64,000 bases of DNA from Epithemia pelagica (Eukaryota; Bacillariophyta; Bacillariophyceae; Surirellales; Surirellaceae). The notes beneath the pieces were generated by a model. It made no database searches. It saw nothing but the letters and a program-made list of their open reading frames with translations, and had not been told where the DNA came from. Both the position numbers and the translations under genes were made by a program. The DNA lies in NCBI GenBank assembly GCA_946965045.2, contig OX337230.1, positions 3,100,001 through 3,164,000 on the forward strand. Direction: 5' to 3'. This document shows positions 22,401-34,321 of the stretch, piece by piece; position 1 is the first letter of the stretch, and each line of letters starts with the position of its first letter.

Positions 22401-23345
22401 ATGACATTAATCACAAAGCAAGCTTCAGAATTGGAACTTGTCAGAACAAGTGATGACAAGCCATCACGATCCTTCACAGTGTATCTTATTCGGCACGGCG
22501 AGGCGAAGCACAATGTGGAAGAGAAACGGGCACAGAAAAACGCATGGAAGAGATGTTGCGAGCGTGGATTGAGCAGGGATCACAGTGAAACTGTTCGAGC
22601 AGTAGACGAAGCTCGAAAATCGGTTTTACGCGATCCTTCATTTTTCGATGCGACGTTAACCGATCAAGGAAAGAGTGAGGCCAGATGTGCTCGCTCCAAT
22701 TTAAGAACTTGCATTAACGAAGGACTTCCCGCCCCGGGACAAGTAATGACCAGCCCTTTACAGCGATGCTTGGGTACTGTTGAGGAACTTTTTCCGGACA
22801 ATAACGTTGACATTAGAGTGGAAGAGCATTTAAGAGAGCGATTGACGGGAAGACCTGCCGACAACAGACATTCTGCGGAGATACTGGAAGAACGGTTTCC
22901 AAGATTCAATTTCGGCAAGCTGAGATCGTTGTCGCAATCGAATATTCTCTCTGACTGTCGCTCAACAGATGAAACATACACGTCGGATTCTTCATCTGCC
23001 TCTGGTTTGGGCATGGCGGACGATAGTACTGAATGTTCCAGGTCAATCAGTCGACAGGGATCCAGTGACTTCTTCGATCGAACTGCAAGCTCAATGAATG
23101 CCGATGTGGAGTTGGAAAATGACAATTCTGTTAGGAAACGTGCGTTCAATCTTTTCAAGCTGCTTGAGGAATCCAATCATGATTCCGTTGCGGTTGTCAC
23201 GCACAAGGGATTTCTCCGTGCGCTGGAGCGGGGTTGTTTTGGTATTTCGGGATCCCCCGAGTTTAAAAACTGTGAGATGCGTGTTTATCGTATCGAGATG
23301 ACACCAGGAAACCTTTTCCTGGACTCTGTCCACCGACTCAGATAG
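22401..23345 (+). CDS. Histidine phosphatase superfamily (phosphoglycerate-mutase-like) protein
   Basis: Uninterrupted 314-residue frame from ATG 22401. The catalytic signature LIRHGEAKHN (about residue 29) supplies the phosphorylated His, followed by LTDQGKSEA and the SPLQRCLGT segment that holds the second conserved Arg. The distal catalytic His is in VVTHKGFLRAL near residue 270. Between them lies a ~75-residue Ser-rich, probably disordered insert (about 175-245) absent from compact family members. The family includes mutases and phosphatases; the large insert and lack of other specific residues prevent naming a substrate. No targeting signal is apparent. Confidence 0.85.
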   Translation: MTLITKQASELELVRTSDDKPSRSFTVYLIRHGEAKHNVEEKRAQKNAWKRCCERGLSRDHSETVRAVDEARKSVLRDPSFFDATLTDQGKSEARCARSNLRTCINEGLPAPGQVMTSPLQRCLGTVEELFPDNNVDIRVEEHLRERLTGRPADNRHSAEILEERFPRFNFGKLRSLSQSNILSDCRSTDETYTSDSSSASGLGMADDSTECSRSISRQGSSDFFDRTASSMNADVELENDNSVRKRAFNLFKLLEESNHDSVAVVTHKGFLRALERGCFGISGSPEFKNCEMRVYRIEMTPGNLFLDSVHRLR

Positions 23346-23593
23346 TGGTCCTCCACATCATGTCAATGAAACAAGAAATGATAGATAAGACGCATAATGT
23401 CTATGCGTTCATAATGTCAGATGTCAATACAATGACTAGGTAGTGCTCTTGCATTGTTTTGATCATTACTCCGTCCCCTGTTCGACGAAACCATTCGGAC
23501 ACGATGGATTTCTTAGTTTCGTTAACGGAGAAGGGAAAGCATGAAACGTCGACAAATTCCAACGAGTCGAAATAGGCACTCCTACTAATAGTA

Positions 23594-23797
23594 TTACCAG
23601 TCCTGATCGAGCGAGGCGTGGCGATGGCGCTGGCACTGCACTGAGCGGGCGCGCCGCACAGGCGTGGGCGCGATCTCCCCCAAGATGTGAAGAGCAAGGA
23701 GAGGAAGAGCTCACAATCTTTGGTTTGTGCAGAGTCCCAAGCCATCACACACAGAGACTTGTAAGCGAGTCTCTAGCGTAGTCATCTCTAACAAAAA
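23594..23797 (+). repeat. Split direct repeat A1 (204 bp)
   Basis: Same as 36866-37069 by eye. It starts TTACCAGTCCTGATCGAG and ends CTAACAAAAA. It marks the left end of the tyrosine-recombinase element. Confidence 0.93.
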
Positions 23798-23843
23798 GAT
23801 CGATTGTTCCCTTATCTTTGCTGCCGTCTTACGACTATCAACT

Positions 23844-26816
23844 ATGACGTTCAACGAAAACCCTTTCCATATCTCCGATGATCCCGTCACCCGCCGTTCG
23901 GATTCTGACGGGCTGAATCTCCTCGCTGATGTGATTGACAACGGAGATCCCATTCCCGGAGTCTCATCCAAACCCCCTTCGAGCGATACCGCGGACGATA
24001 ACCCTTCTTCTAAGAAGAAGAAAAAGAAGACAATCCTGAAGAATCCACCTTCGTCTCCGAAGTCACCCCCGAAGATCCCTTTGATTAGCCAGACTGAAAC
24101 TGAGGAAGGTTTCCCGCCCAGCAATGCTGCGGGACTGATTCCCACTCTCTCTGAGACCCTTCCTGGTACCCCCAAGCATGCTTCTTCGAAGAGGACCTCC
24201 AAGAACTTGACCGATGAGACTCAGGATCCTGTTGACTCCCCTGATACCAAGAAGGATTCTAGTAGCCGGATCTTTGAGACTCCCAAGCAATTCTACGCTC
24301 GAATGGCGCGCGTTCTTCCACGCAAGGAATGTCCCAAGGTAGATTTGTATCTGCACCCTTTCCCTTTAGATGCTGCAATCTTGGACAAGTTCTCCAAGAT
24401 TGACTGTGACGCCTGGTCTGACTCCTTTTGCGATAGTTTCCATTTGTCTATCGAGAGTGATCCCGCCTGCTGGACTTCGTTAGTTGCAAAGTTTGACCAA
24501 GTGAAGAACCTTACCGACTTTCAGTCCTTCCTCGAAATCCATTCGAAACGTCACCCACTTGCGTTTCTTGGCTTCGACCGGAAGAAGAACCCGATGGTGA
24601 TCCATAACATCTTTGTCTCACCAGATTCTGGTTCTGTTTTGGCACCAGAACCCGTGTTCCTATGTTTTACCAAAGACTCTCTCGATGTCCCGCCTGGAAC
24701 ATTCGATTCTGAAGAACTTACTTCGATCCTCAAGAGCCTTGATTACTCACGTGTACCGACCCTCGACGAGATTCTCTCAGGCTGTCTCACGAAAGACAAA
24801 GATTCACTGGCCGGTCTCTCATTGAAAGCTTCCACGTTTTCAGACTTCGCCCCTTATCTGAGTTACCCTGAAATCTTTTCAGACAAACCCGAAGATGTTC
24901 AATATCGGAAAGATCATGCATTCGAATGCAAAAGCATCGTTCTTCTCCCACCATCGATCGCGGGAGATATTATTCGCCTCATCGATCCGGATTGTCATTT
25001 CCCCAAGAAAGGCCCTAATGCTGGTAGTCCCAAGTCCTCGCCACCCAGCATCCCCGAGTTGGTTGAATTCATATTCTCGAAGATACTCTCGCGATGGCGA
25101 CGATCATTTGAGAACCCGATTGGTAAACCTTCCACCTCCAAGTTCGATTCGAATGATCCCCACTGCATTCGCTTTTCAGATACTATTCGATTCCTTTGGG
25201 GAGTACACCGCGGGAAGATTATTGTTGATGATTTGTTCCTGGATCATCCTTCCAATTATGGATCAGCGATGACAGCAGTGGAATTCTATTTCAAAACTTC
25301 CCTTCCAGACCGGTCTACCCCTATGTATGCAACGAGTCGTGGCCCTCGTCCTCCTGCCGCAGAGCGTTCTGGGAACTTCTCTCTGTCGAAGTCACGTCGT
25401 TCCCAAGACCCGTTGATTGTTGAGAATGATTCTATGCCTTCTCCACCAGTTTCCAAAGACGTTTTATACCTTACGACACAAATGACGAAGTCGATGTCAG
25501 AGCAATTCTCCAAAACGATTTCCGACCAACGCGATCAACTTTCGCAGGCGATTACTCAACAGAGTAACATCCTCAAGTCTCAGGAAGAACGGCACGATCA
25601 CTTCAAAACCTTCACCATTGACACCAGGAATGCCATTATCCTGGGACAAGTTGGACCTCATTCCACGTGCCTTCCGACGACCCCATCGGAAAAGGCGAAG
25701 GAAATTTTCAAACAGAAAAACACCCATAACTTGTATACCACGATACATTCACAAATCTTTCGACGTGCTGACAATACCTGCTTCCTGATTTTCGGGCAAG
25801 TGGGAGTGATCCAGAAATATGGGCTGAAATGGCGCTCCGATGAACATCCTGGAGGCTTCTCCCCCTTTTCCTTCGATCCGAACAATCACTCGGGAGCATC
25901 AAACCATCAAGCTCTCGACCACGATATCCATCAAGACATATTCGAATCCTCATTGCGCCACTCGAACGGATTATCCACCAAGGATATGAAAGATATCTTC
26001 ACTGACGACAAGCTGTTTTTCCCACTGACCTTAGACCATTATGGAACTCAGCTCAACAGTTACCTTTGTTTCGCTCAAGCGATTTGGGGAGAAGATTCGT
26101 TCATTGTGCTGAACATTCGCAAGATGTATACTCATCTTTCTCGTCACCGTCGAGTATACTTGGCGAACCAAGCTGATGATAGTACCTTCTTTTCGCGGCT
26201 TCTGTTCTCTCTTGACAACAGTATTCAAAACTTTATAACCGACAACTTGGAAGATGCGACCTGCCTTGAGGACATCTCTGGAGAAGCCTTGGACTATCAC
26301 ACCAACAAATTATGCAACAAGGTTATCTCAAAAGAAGATATCTGTCGCATGCCTCGGTTCCTTCTTTCGGCTGTTCAAACAAAACACAGGAACGAGAACA
26401 ACCCGAATTGTAAAGGAGGCTCAAACTCGAACAACAAACGCAATGCAGATAGCAAATTGCCAGGAGCACCCCCAGGTGCCTTACGATCCAAGCGGGGGCG
26501 TACTCACGAGAGTCCGTCAAACGACACGAACCATGCACCCCCAGTCCGACCGAGCTTCGACTTCCCTTCTGCTTGGAAAATCCCCTCCGACATTCGTTAT
26601 GGGAAAGCATTTCCTCGAACTGTCCTCAACGACGTGCCCTCTTTGACAGTCGAAGGATCTTCCAAACAATTTTGCGTCAAGTTCTTTGCCTTGCAAGCTT
26701 GCCGCAACGGAGACAAGTGCTATTTTAGTCATGCCGACCCGGCCCAATATGACAAAACAGACGCCTTAAATGCTTTCTTTGAAAAGGCCTACGACAGAGC
26801 GCGTCGGAACACGTGA
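23844..26816 (+). CDS. Gag-like ORF1 of DIRS-order element
   Basis: 990-residue frame from ATG 23844, the first ATG after repeat A1. The first ~150 residues are Pro/Ser/Lys-rich and probably disordered. A central globular part of unknown fold follows. Residues around 560-600 look coiled coil (MSEQFSKTISDQRDQLSQ). The C terminus has a CCCH zinc finger (C in QFCVKF, C in QACRNGDKC, H in YFSH), where other retroelements carry a CCHC knuckle. By position and zinc finger it is the RNA-binding Gag-type protein of the element. The 3' end lies 105 bases before the reverse-transcriptase gene. Confidence 0.8.
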   Translation: MTFNENPFHISDDPVTRRSDSDGLNLLADVIDNGDPIPGVSSKPPSSDTADDNPSSKKKKKKTILKNPPSSPKSPPKIPLISQTETEEGFPPSNAAGLIPTLSETLPGTPKHASSKRTSKNLTDETQDPVDSPDTKKDSSSRIFETPKQFYARMARVLPRKECPKVDLYLHPFPLDAAILDKFSKIDCDAWSDSFCDSFHLSIESDPACWTSLVAKFDQVKNLTDFQSFLEIHSKRHPLAFLGFDRKKNPMVIHNIFVSPDSGSVLAPEPVFLCFTKDSLDVPPGTFDSEELTSILKSLDYSRVPTLDEILSGCLTKDKDSLAGLSLKASTFSDFAPYLSYPEIFSDKPEDVQYRKDHAFECKSIVLLPPSIAGDIIRLIDPDCHFPKKGPNAGSPKSSPPSIPELVEFIFSKILSRWRRSFENPIGKPSTSKFDSNDPHCIRFSDTIRFLWGVHRGKIIVDDLFLDHPSNYGSAMTAVEFYFKTSLPDRSTPMYATSRGPRPPAAERSGNFSLSKSRRSQDPLIVENDSMPSPPVSKDVLYLTTQMTKSMSEQFSKTISDQRDQLSQAITQQSNILKSQEERHDHFKTFTIDTRNAIILGQVGPHSTCLPTTPSEKAKEIFKQKNTHNLYTTIHSQIFRRADNTCFLIFGQVGVIQKYGLKWRSDEHPGGFSPFSFDPNNHSGASNHQALDHDIHQDIFESSLRHSNGLSTKDMKDIFTDDKLFFPLTLDHYGTQLNSYLCFAQAIWGEDSFIVLNIRKMYTHLSRHRRVYLANQADDSTFFSRLLFSLDNSIQNFITDNLEDATCLEDISGEALDYHTNKLCNKVISKEDICRMPRFLLSAVQTKHRNENNPNCKGGSNSNNKRNADSKLPGAPPGALRSKRGRTHESPSNDTNHAPPVRPSFDFPSAWKIPSDIRYGKAFPRTVLNDVPSLTVEGSSKQFCVKFFALQACRNGDKCYFSHADPAQYDKTDALNAFFEKAYDRARRNT

Positions 26817-29692
26817 CTGATTGTTGAGTCTTCGGTCTCTCCAACGTTACCCGTACCCCCACCTTCACTTCCATCTTCACGTTTCCTGACCGTTGACTCT
26901 ACCAATCAGATTCCAAGTCCCATGGACCCTTCACACGCATACCTCGCAACAATTCCACGACAACCCCTACTGCGGCCACCCAGTACGGATGACTTACTTC
27001 GACCATGTGATCAGACGGATCTCCCACCAACACCCCCTTCCACGATCCATCGACCTCCCACTTCATCCAATCCATTCCTGGATCACAGCGAACATCCACA
27101 CCAACCAAATATGAAAACGAGGCAAATCTCCTTTTCTTCTCACACCAAACTATACCCATTCTCTCCCTCTTCGGCGCCTTGTGACCATATTCACAACGCA
27201 GGCCCTGTTGAAGTAGATATGAAAGTTGAGCCTGACCACGACGATTCCACCCAACTTTCACAGCCAAACAAGACCATCCTGAACTCCGTCCGCCGAGCCG
27301 CCGACGAATCTAGTCTTCCTCCCAAAATTCTTACGAGGAAACCTCCAGACCCCAAAACCAAGAAGCCATCTCATCACCCAGCCTTACCGGGACATGTGCA
27401 ACCAGACATCTCCTCCAATACTTTAGGTAAACCGCTGGAAAGGAACATGCGACGATTGCATGAGTCCTTGCTCGAGAATCAAAAACTTCTTGGTAAGTCA
27501 AATCTATCACCCCCGAGTAATCGAAACTACCTGCCGAACGACGTGAGCAGGTTGTTTCCCTCCAAGATCTCGATCCCCACGCTCCCACCACCCAAGTACC
27601 CGATGTCCCTCAAGACTATCCTCGATATATATAACACCGTGACGCCGACTCCATGTGCTTCGCCCTTCATTCATGAACGGTCCACTGAAGCCGCTGAAAA
27701 GAACTCCGAACTGATCGCTAACTTCGACTTCGACTTACAGAAAACCTTCAACGCTTTCCCCCACTCCACCATCAGTCCAGGATCGGAATTCCGTCAGGCC
27801 GAAGTATTGGAACCTCTACTTCGCTTCCATCCATTCTGGCCAAAGATCGAACGAGAACTCCGCGATGGAGCAACGTACACTTTCAAGAATCCAAAACCAT
27901 CCGACGAAACGCGCCGAGCTGAGAACGAAGCCTTGATCACTTACGGAAATCATAGTTCCGCGAAGAAACGCCCAGAAGCCTTGATTAAAGTGTCCCAAAA
28001 AGACACTATCCATGGTTGGGCATTCCCGATTACGTTCGACTGCGCTCGACGTATTCGACACGGACGATTCGGACCCCTCGGAGTGGCTCAACACGCGGGC
28101 ATCACGGAGAAGGGCGAAATAGTGATGAAAGATCGGCTAGCCCACGATCAGACATTCTCAACTGGGATCGCACCTTCACTGAACCAAGCAGTAGATGATT
28201 CAGACGACATCGAACTAGTATACGGATGGTGCATTGAGCGACTCATCCATCAGATCATTGCCCTCCGACTCGAATTCCCGGATATGAAGATATTTGTTTG
28301 TAAATTCGATTGGGGCGCAGCCTATCGCCGAATCAATGGCGACGGACTTCTTGCGGCCAACGCCCTGACGACCGACGCGTCGGGGGACTTCGCCAATGTA
28401 CTGACCCGTCTCTCCTTCGGAGGCAAAACACACCCCGCCATGTTCAGCCTCTACTCCGAAGCGGCATGCGACGTGTGCAACGACCTAACAGAGTTTACCG
28501 AATGGGACCACACCGTATGTTCCTCCCCCCTGCAGAAACTGATGGGACCACCGAACCGACTGCCCGAAGACATCCCCTTCGCCCAAGGCAGACCCCTCAT
28601 AGTCGATGTCCCAGCGCGACCAAAAGGCTCAACTGACGTCTACCTTGATGACATGATTCAGCTGTTTCTCGACCGTGAGGACATTGTGGCAAGAGCGTCC
28701 GCGGTCGTCCCACTCGTACTACACTTGCTCATTCGTCCCACCCATCCGACGGAAGAACCGATCAAACGAACAGACATACTAGCCGAGGACAAAATGCTAG
28801 CAGAGGGCAGCCCCAGCGAGGTGATGAGAGTCCTCGGCTGGGAGCTTGATACACGCCGACTGCTCCTGATCCTACCCGAAGATAAATTCTTGAACTGGAC
28901 AAAGTCGGTCCGACGACTGGCTGACCCCGACACTCGAAAGGCGACATTCCAGGAGCTCGAGTCCACACTAGGCAAGCTCATTCACTCCAGTAAAGGGATC
29001 CCCACATCACGCTTCTTCCTCCAACGCACACGCGCATACATCGAAGGCTTGATTGTTGCGTACGATGCAAAACAGAAAGCAAAACAGTCAGACGGCAACG
29101 AATCCGACACGAGTGCTACATCAGCCGAGAGCGGCACTTACTTGGACACGCGAAAAGACTCAAGGCAGCGTCCGAGGCCATGGTTCCGCTACCCCATCCC
29201 ACAATACGTCAAGGAAGATATGCACGTGTGGATAGACTTGCTCAAGCACGCCCACGATGGCGTGAACTTAAACTTACTCACGTGCCGAGTACCAACCAAC
29301 GTCTTAATCGCCGACGCGTGCCCCTTTGGAATGGGCGGATACAGTATCAAATCGGGTAGAGCATGGCAAATACCATTGGATCCTGACATTTACGAACTCG
29401 CAGGGAACGCCAAGGACATGGACATCGACCCAACACTGGCACCACAGAATAACCTCAAGGTGTCGAACAATTTGTTTGAGTTCATCGCCCAAGCCGTCAC
29501 CATATGGCTCGAGAGCGCAAATGAAGATATCGAGGAACTGGGATCAGTGCTGTGCATGTCCGACAATAGCTCGGCCATTGGGTGGATGCACAAGAGCTCG
29601 TTCGCAGTCAATCAACCACTCCACCGACGAGTGACCGAGCTGTTAGTGAACCTATCTTTAACCGAACAGTTTACGATCCACGCGGAGCACGT

Positions 29693-30445
29693 TGTTAGGA
29701 TTCTCACCGAAAACTAGGTGGCGAAACCTACAACTCATCGAATGATGCTAGTATTTTATGGCATCCGATGACATTTTCCTAAAAGTGAGAAAGGAATGTC
29801 GGCATGCTCGCGAAACTATAAATTTGGCCATGGCATGCTCGCATTGCACGTGTTATCGGCGACCGCTCGGATATTAACTATGGCCCAACACGTGCGCGCC
29901 CAAAACCATCGAATGCGCGCCTTGACTATCCGAGTACGCGCATCCACGATTCGACCTAACGGTCTATGTAATCAAAGCACGAATCACGATCACGCGAGAC
30001 CATATCTCTGTTCCCACAAATCCAAGAATGCAAACAGCAACGCGCCCAGCACAAGACTTATACCACGACAAAGCAAGAGCTGTTGCATCCCATACATGTT
30101 ATCCATCACCCTATACATTCAATATGCACCAATGCCGGTCTACTCCAACCAGTGAGGACCTATCACACCAGATCCATGGCCGTATACAAGAGCCAGGACT
30201 TCGGCACCATCAACCACCTTAGTTAGTAATCGTCTCACAATCATTAATATCACCATTTTAACACTCATCTTAAGACTTACCTCTTATCAGTGGACCGACT
30301 GCCCCCACCCACGGCGGACTTCGACTTGCAACTCTTCTCTGACCCGTGGAGGATTGTTGTATCGGTTGGTGATCGATTGTCGGCTCAGCGAGCCTTTAAC
30401 CCAACTACCTATTACCCTTCTGAATTCTCAATGAGAGTTCTGCTA
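29693..30445 (+). repeat. Left LTR of Copia element
   Basis: 753 bp, identical by eye to 34297-35049. A TATA-like CTATAAATTT is at about 29817-29826, a plausible RNA start signal. Frames within the LTR are not genes. Confidence 0.95.
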
Positions 30446-30949
30446 GATTAACAGTCTCATCGCTCATTGCCCTGCAGTCGCATTGGAGATCATACTTACC
30501 CATCCACATTGAGTACAGATTGAGCTACACCAACAAACAAGAGTTAGAGGACAAAGCTACCCAACCCAACAACAGGGCCAGCCTGGCTAAGGCTAGGGTC
30601 ATCAACCCTCTCCTATTCCAGGACCTCAAGCTGGACCAGGACTTCGTGCAACTACCTTCCCAATACTCACCTGACCAGTACTTTGCTGAGGACTACGAGC
30701 AAGACGAGGAAGCTACCATTATTCCTGACTCCCCGGTTCAACTCGATCACCGCAACGAGTCCGGAAGTGACCAAGGATAAGTATCTTTAAGTAGTTTACA
30801 GAACAAACCAGAGACAAAACCGAGTTCCGCACATCCGGGTTCCCAGCACAACACACATCCGGGTACTGATATACGTGGCACACACGTGGTACATCCGGGT
30901 TCAGATCACACCACACATTAAATAAACAACGAACCAACCATATACTACC

Positions 30950-33900
30950 ATGGATCCAACATACCCCAAGACACCTTCTCTTCCTTCTGACGACTCAGTA
31001 CCGCCTGACATATCAGATACACAAGTGTTCAATCATATCACCCAGCATCTATTTGAATGTGATGAAGAACGAGCTCAAGCCCTTCATCAATGGATAAAAC
31101 ATAGTGGTTTCGAACACATTCTGAATGTCATCGACTATCTTGCAGTCAATCCAGAAAAGAATATCAAGGACCTTGGACAATACAAGTATGGGAACAAGAC
31201 GATGGATCTGAAGACATTTACAAGGCATCAACTGAAGATCCTAGCACATTGGTCACGAGAACAAACCTCAACCCTGCAGCAGTCTGATTTACCTCGCTCT
31301 ACCTGGTTGAACCTCACCAAGGCCAATTATGATCATTGGAGAATCAATGCAGACTTCACCAAGCTCCGTCTGAACCAAGGTTGCGTTTCGTCATTTCGTT
31401 TAGCAAAAAGAGAGGTGCTACGTCTTAACAACTACATCTCCAATCTTCGTCTCGATGATTCATGGCACGGCACAACCTATCAGTTTCTTCTCCACTTTCA
31501 ACACCAATTCCATCTTCTCGACAATCTGGGATCAATGTTTGATCACATTCCTGGCCACTCCACTAGGATGACCTTCCTGATGAAAGCCGTTGAAAAGGTA
31601 CCTGATTTACGACAAGTCAACATCTTGTCTGGTGCAAAGACACTTTGTTATCAATCATATTTCCGTCTTCTCCTTGATGCCGCATATGATCATGACCAAG
31701 CAACTCGAGCACCAAAGTCTAACCGACTTAAGCATACCAAGCAATGCGACTTTCAATATGATCAAGATTTTGATATCAAAGATCTATCACCCAAAGAAAA
31801 ACACCGCATGATTAAGAGAACTAACGTGAAGACCAAGAAATCATCTTCGCTTCGTCCAAAGATCAGTCTTCCAAGAGATCTGTGGAGTAAACTCAACGAC
31901 AATAGTCGTCAAGTAATCATTGCGTACAACAAGTCTACCCAGAATCCGTCATCAACAACTGCATGCATGGAACAGACGCATACTCTTGACATTGATCCGG
32001 AACCTGATCCCGACCCTGGTCGTGCATGGATTGACGACATGATTCAAGATGATTCCCAAGACCATCAAGATAATTTCTTTGATCTGATTACCCGGTTGGT
32101 TCCACAAGTTGTGACCAATATTGATGTCAATCATCCAACATCTGATCTTGCTAATTTGGTGTCCAATATCAAGGCAACATCCATCCCTAATGATTGTCTC
32201 GAGAACAACAACTGTAAACAGAAAGTTGAGATATCTCGACATCTGCTCTCTCGCATGTCTAGTTTCTCCGGTGACAATCAATTGACTGGCTATAATCATT
32301 GGTATCTTGATCCCATGCAAGATACGGCACCTTCTTCAAGGACTGTTGAAAATGATGGCAACAATCCGCATGATGCTTTTGGGAAGTATACCAATCGTGT
32401 TGTCTGTAACCTCAACCTTCTCTTGGATTTACCTTACGATCATGGACCTGATACGCCTTCCTTCTTCACACCCCTGCTTGGAGAATACTGTTCCAAACCA
32501 TACCTCCAAGATCAGAACATGGCTGAGAACCGTTATCAGACCGTTAAGAGGACAATATACGTCGTGACCGTTTCGGGCCATATCCCTCTTGAGATCCTCA
32601 ATGGTCGCCCACCCGGCATTACCCACCCACTTTTCTTCCTTATCTGGGACAAGGCCCCCTACTTTACCGAATCATATGCCCTCTCCCACCGTCCCTACCG
32701 TCCCTACCCTCCCTCTTTTGTCACGACACATGGCTACTGGCTTGTTTTTGCCCCTTCTATTGGTGATACTTTGTCTCTGGACTCTCAAACCCTTTGTTAC
32801 TCTGCCATTCTTCATGATGCACCCACGCCACCCAGCAACCTTTGTGTGGATACGTCTTCAGGGGAGGAGTCGCTTCCAAATAAACCCATTTTCATTTGTA
32901 GCAAAGGTGAAGATCCATCCACGCAAATGCCTATGATCAAATGTGATAACACTATTGGACAACCTTTCCTTGTTTATGATCCAGAGGAAAATGGGGAGCA
33001 ACGACAACCATATAATGGGGAGCAACCACAACCATGTCTTATCAGATGCATCGTTGATTTAGAACAAGATGCTCTCAAGCAAGAAGACTATATCAAGTAC
33101 ACTTTCTGCAAATCCATTTCCGACATTGACAAGATAATTTCATACCGTCAACATATGGAATACATCAAACAGGACAACCAAGAACAGGCAACTGAAGATG
33201 ACGTTTTCCAGTTCAGAGACGTTGTCGCAGATCAAGAACCGTCAAGTATTAGCAACAATCCTGACTACAAAAGAAGTCACTGTAATATACTTGTTGATTG
33301 GGAGACTGGGGCGATGATCTATGAGCCTCCGTCACTCGTGGTAAATGATGCCTATGCCAAGAAACATGATCTATTGAATGAACTTGGATGGAAACATCTC
33401 AAGCATTTTGTCAAGACCAGTAAATGCCTTGTTCAAGCTGCCAAACAGCAGTCAAGAATCAAGCAAGTCTGTCGTTCCATCAAGTACAAGTTTGGTTATC
33501 AAGTTTCAAAGACAAATGAAGAATTAGTTGTTTTGTTAGACAAGCAACATGGTAAAAGAAAGTGGCACGACACTACCGAAGTTGAGCTCTTTCAGGTTTC
33601 ACAGATCCAATCCCTCACAAAAATCAAGGATTGCGTTCAAGCTCAGTTCAAAAGAAGGGAAATGATAAATGCATCACCAGAAGAGTATCACAAGAACAAG
33701 ATTCGAATCCATCTTGTAAAACATGATGATAGTCGCCCAGCACTTCTCATCACAGACGAGGCTTTTACCAAAGAACCGGTTGAGGTAATCTTTTTGTGTA
33801 CTACTTCCATTCACAACTTCCATACAACCACCTGTCTTGGGATTCTCAATGATGTGGATATATGGGGAGCAAAAGTTGGAAATGCGCACGACCTGGAAGC

Positions 33901-34321
33901 TTTATCTGGAGAGAAGATCTTGATAGTTGCAAGACAAGAACTCAAGGAATCAGGTCACATCTTGATTACGCACAAGGCCTCCAAGGGATTAAAATCTTCA
34001 GGAGCATGTCGGCGTGACTGTTTCTTTGACACCCCAATTGAAATGGATTTGTCACCAACCAAAGCAGATCCCAATGTTTGGATGAAGAAGGCACCTGGGG
34101 AGCATAGCTCAAAGGGCATCGACAAGACCTACCAACTCAAGAATGATGACTATGAGAACATCCAGGAGACATTCTCAACAAGCATTGGAAATTCTCGAAA
34201 GTATGGACCATGTTCAAGATCATATTCTTCTGGGGAGGAAACGTTCAGAAGCATGACAAGGAAAATAACAATCCTCATTCGACGAATTGTGGGGAGTGTT
34301 AGGATTCTCACCGAAAACTAG
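30950..34321 (+). CDS. Degenerate Gag-Pol polyprotein of CoDi-type Copia element
   Basis: 1123-residue frame from ATG 30950, ending 25 bases inside the right LTR. Residues ~1-300 are Gag-like and helical. A middle part (about 540-720) matches the region after the integrase core in diatom Copia elements, with SGHIPLEILNG, GYWLVFAPSIGD and later HCNILVDWETGAMIYEPPS. Then DAYAKKHDLLNELGWKHLK and a reverse-transcriptase-like stretch (IRIHLVKHDDSRPALLITDE, ILITHKASKGLKSSGA). I find no CCHC knuckle, no protease D-S/T-G, no HHCC or DDE integrase residues, and no YVDD; the RNase H region is absent. The frame stays open for 3.4 kb despite this, so the protein may still be made and kept by selection, or the copies are young. 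This is a non-autonomous element. Confidence 0.82.
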   Translation: MDPTYPKTPSLPSDDSVPPDISDTQVFNHITQHLFECDEERAQALHQWIKHSGFEHILNVIDYLAVNPEKNIKDLGQYKYGNKTMDLKTFTRHQLKILAHWSREQTSTLQQSDLPRSTWLNLTKANYDHWRINADFTKLRLNQGCVSSFRLAKREVLRLNNYISNLRLDDSWHGTTYQFLLHFQHQFHLLDNLGSMFDHIPGHSTRMTFLMKAVEKVPDLRQVNILSGAKTLCYQSYFRLLLDAAYDHDQATRAPKSNRLKHTKQCDFQYDQDFDIKDLSPKEKHRMIKRTNVKTKKSSSLRPKISLPRDLWSKLNDNSRQVIIAYNKSTQNPSSTTACMEQTHTLDIDPEPDPDPGRAWIDDMIQDDSQDHQDNFFDLITRLVPQVVTNIDVNHPTSDLANLVSNIKATSIPNDCLENNNCKQKVEISRHLLSRMSSFSGDNQLTGYNHWYLDPMQDTAPSSRTVENDGNNPHDAFGKYTNRVVCNLNLLLDLPYDHGPDTPSFFTPLLGEYCSKPYLQDQNMAENRYQTVKRTIYVVTVSGHIPLEILNGRPPGITHPLFFLIWDKAPYFTESYALSHRPYRPYPPSFVTTHGYWLVFAPSIGDTLSLDSQTLCYSAILHDAPTPPSNLCVDTSSGEESLPNKPIFICSKGEDPSTQMPMIKCDNTIGQPFLVYDPEENGEQRQPYNGEQPQPCLIRCIVDLEQDALKQEDYIKYTFCKSISDIDKIISYRQHMEYIKQDNQEQATEDDVFQFRDVVADQEPSSISNNPDYKRSHCNILVDWETGAMIYEPPSLVVNDAYAKKHDLLNELGWKHLKHFVKTSKCLVQAAKQQSRIKQVCRSIKYKFGYQVSKTNEELVVLLDKQHGKRKWHDTTEVELFQVSQIQSLTKIKDCVQAQFKRREMINASPEEYHKNKIRIHLVKHDDSRPALLITDEAFTKEPVEVIFLCTTSIHNFHTTTCLGILNDVDIWGAKVGNAHDLEALSGEKILIVARQELKESGHILITHKASKGLKSSGACRRDCFFDTPIEMDLSPTKADPNVWMKKAPGEHSSKGIDKTYQLKNDDYENIQETFSTSIGNSRKYGPCSRSYSSGEETFRSMTRKITILIRRIVGSVRILTEN

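Noticed and set aside
29796-30155. 119-residue frame repeated at 34400
   Set aside because: Lies wholly inside the Copia LTRs and overlaps their promoter-like region; not a gene.
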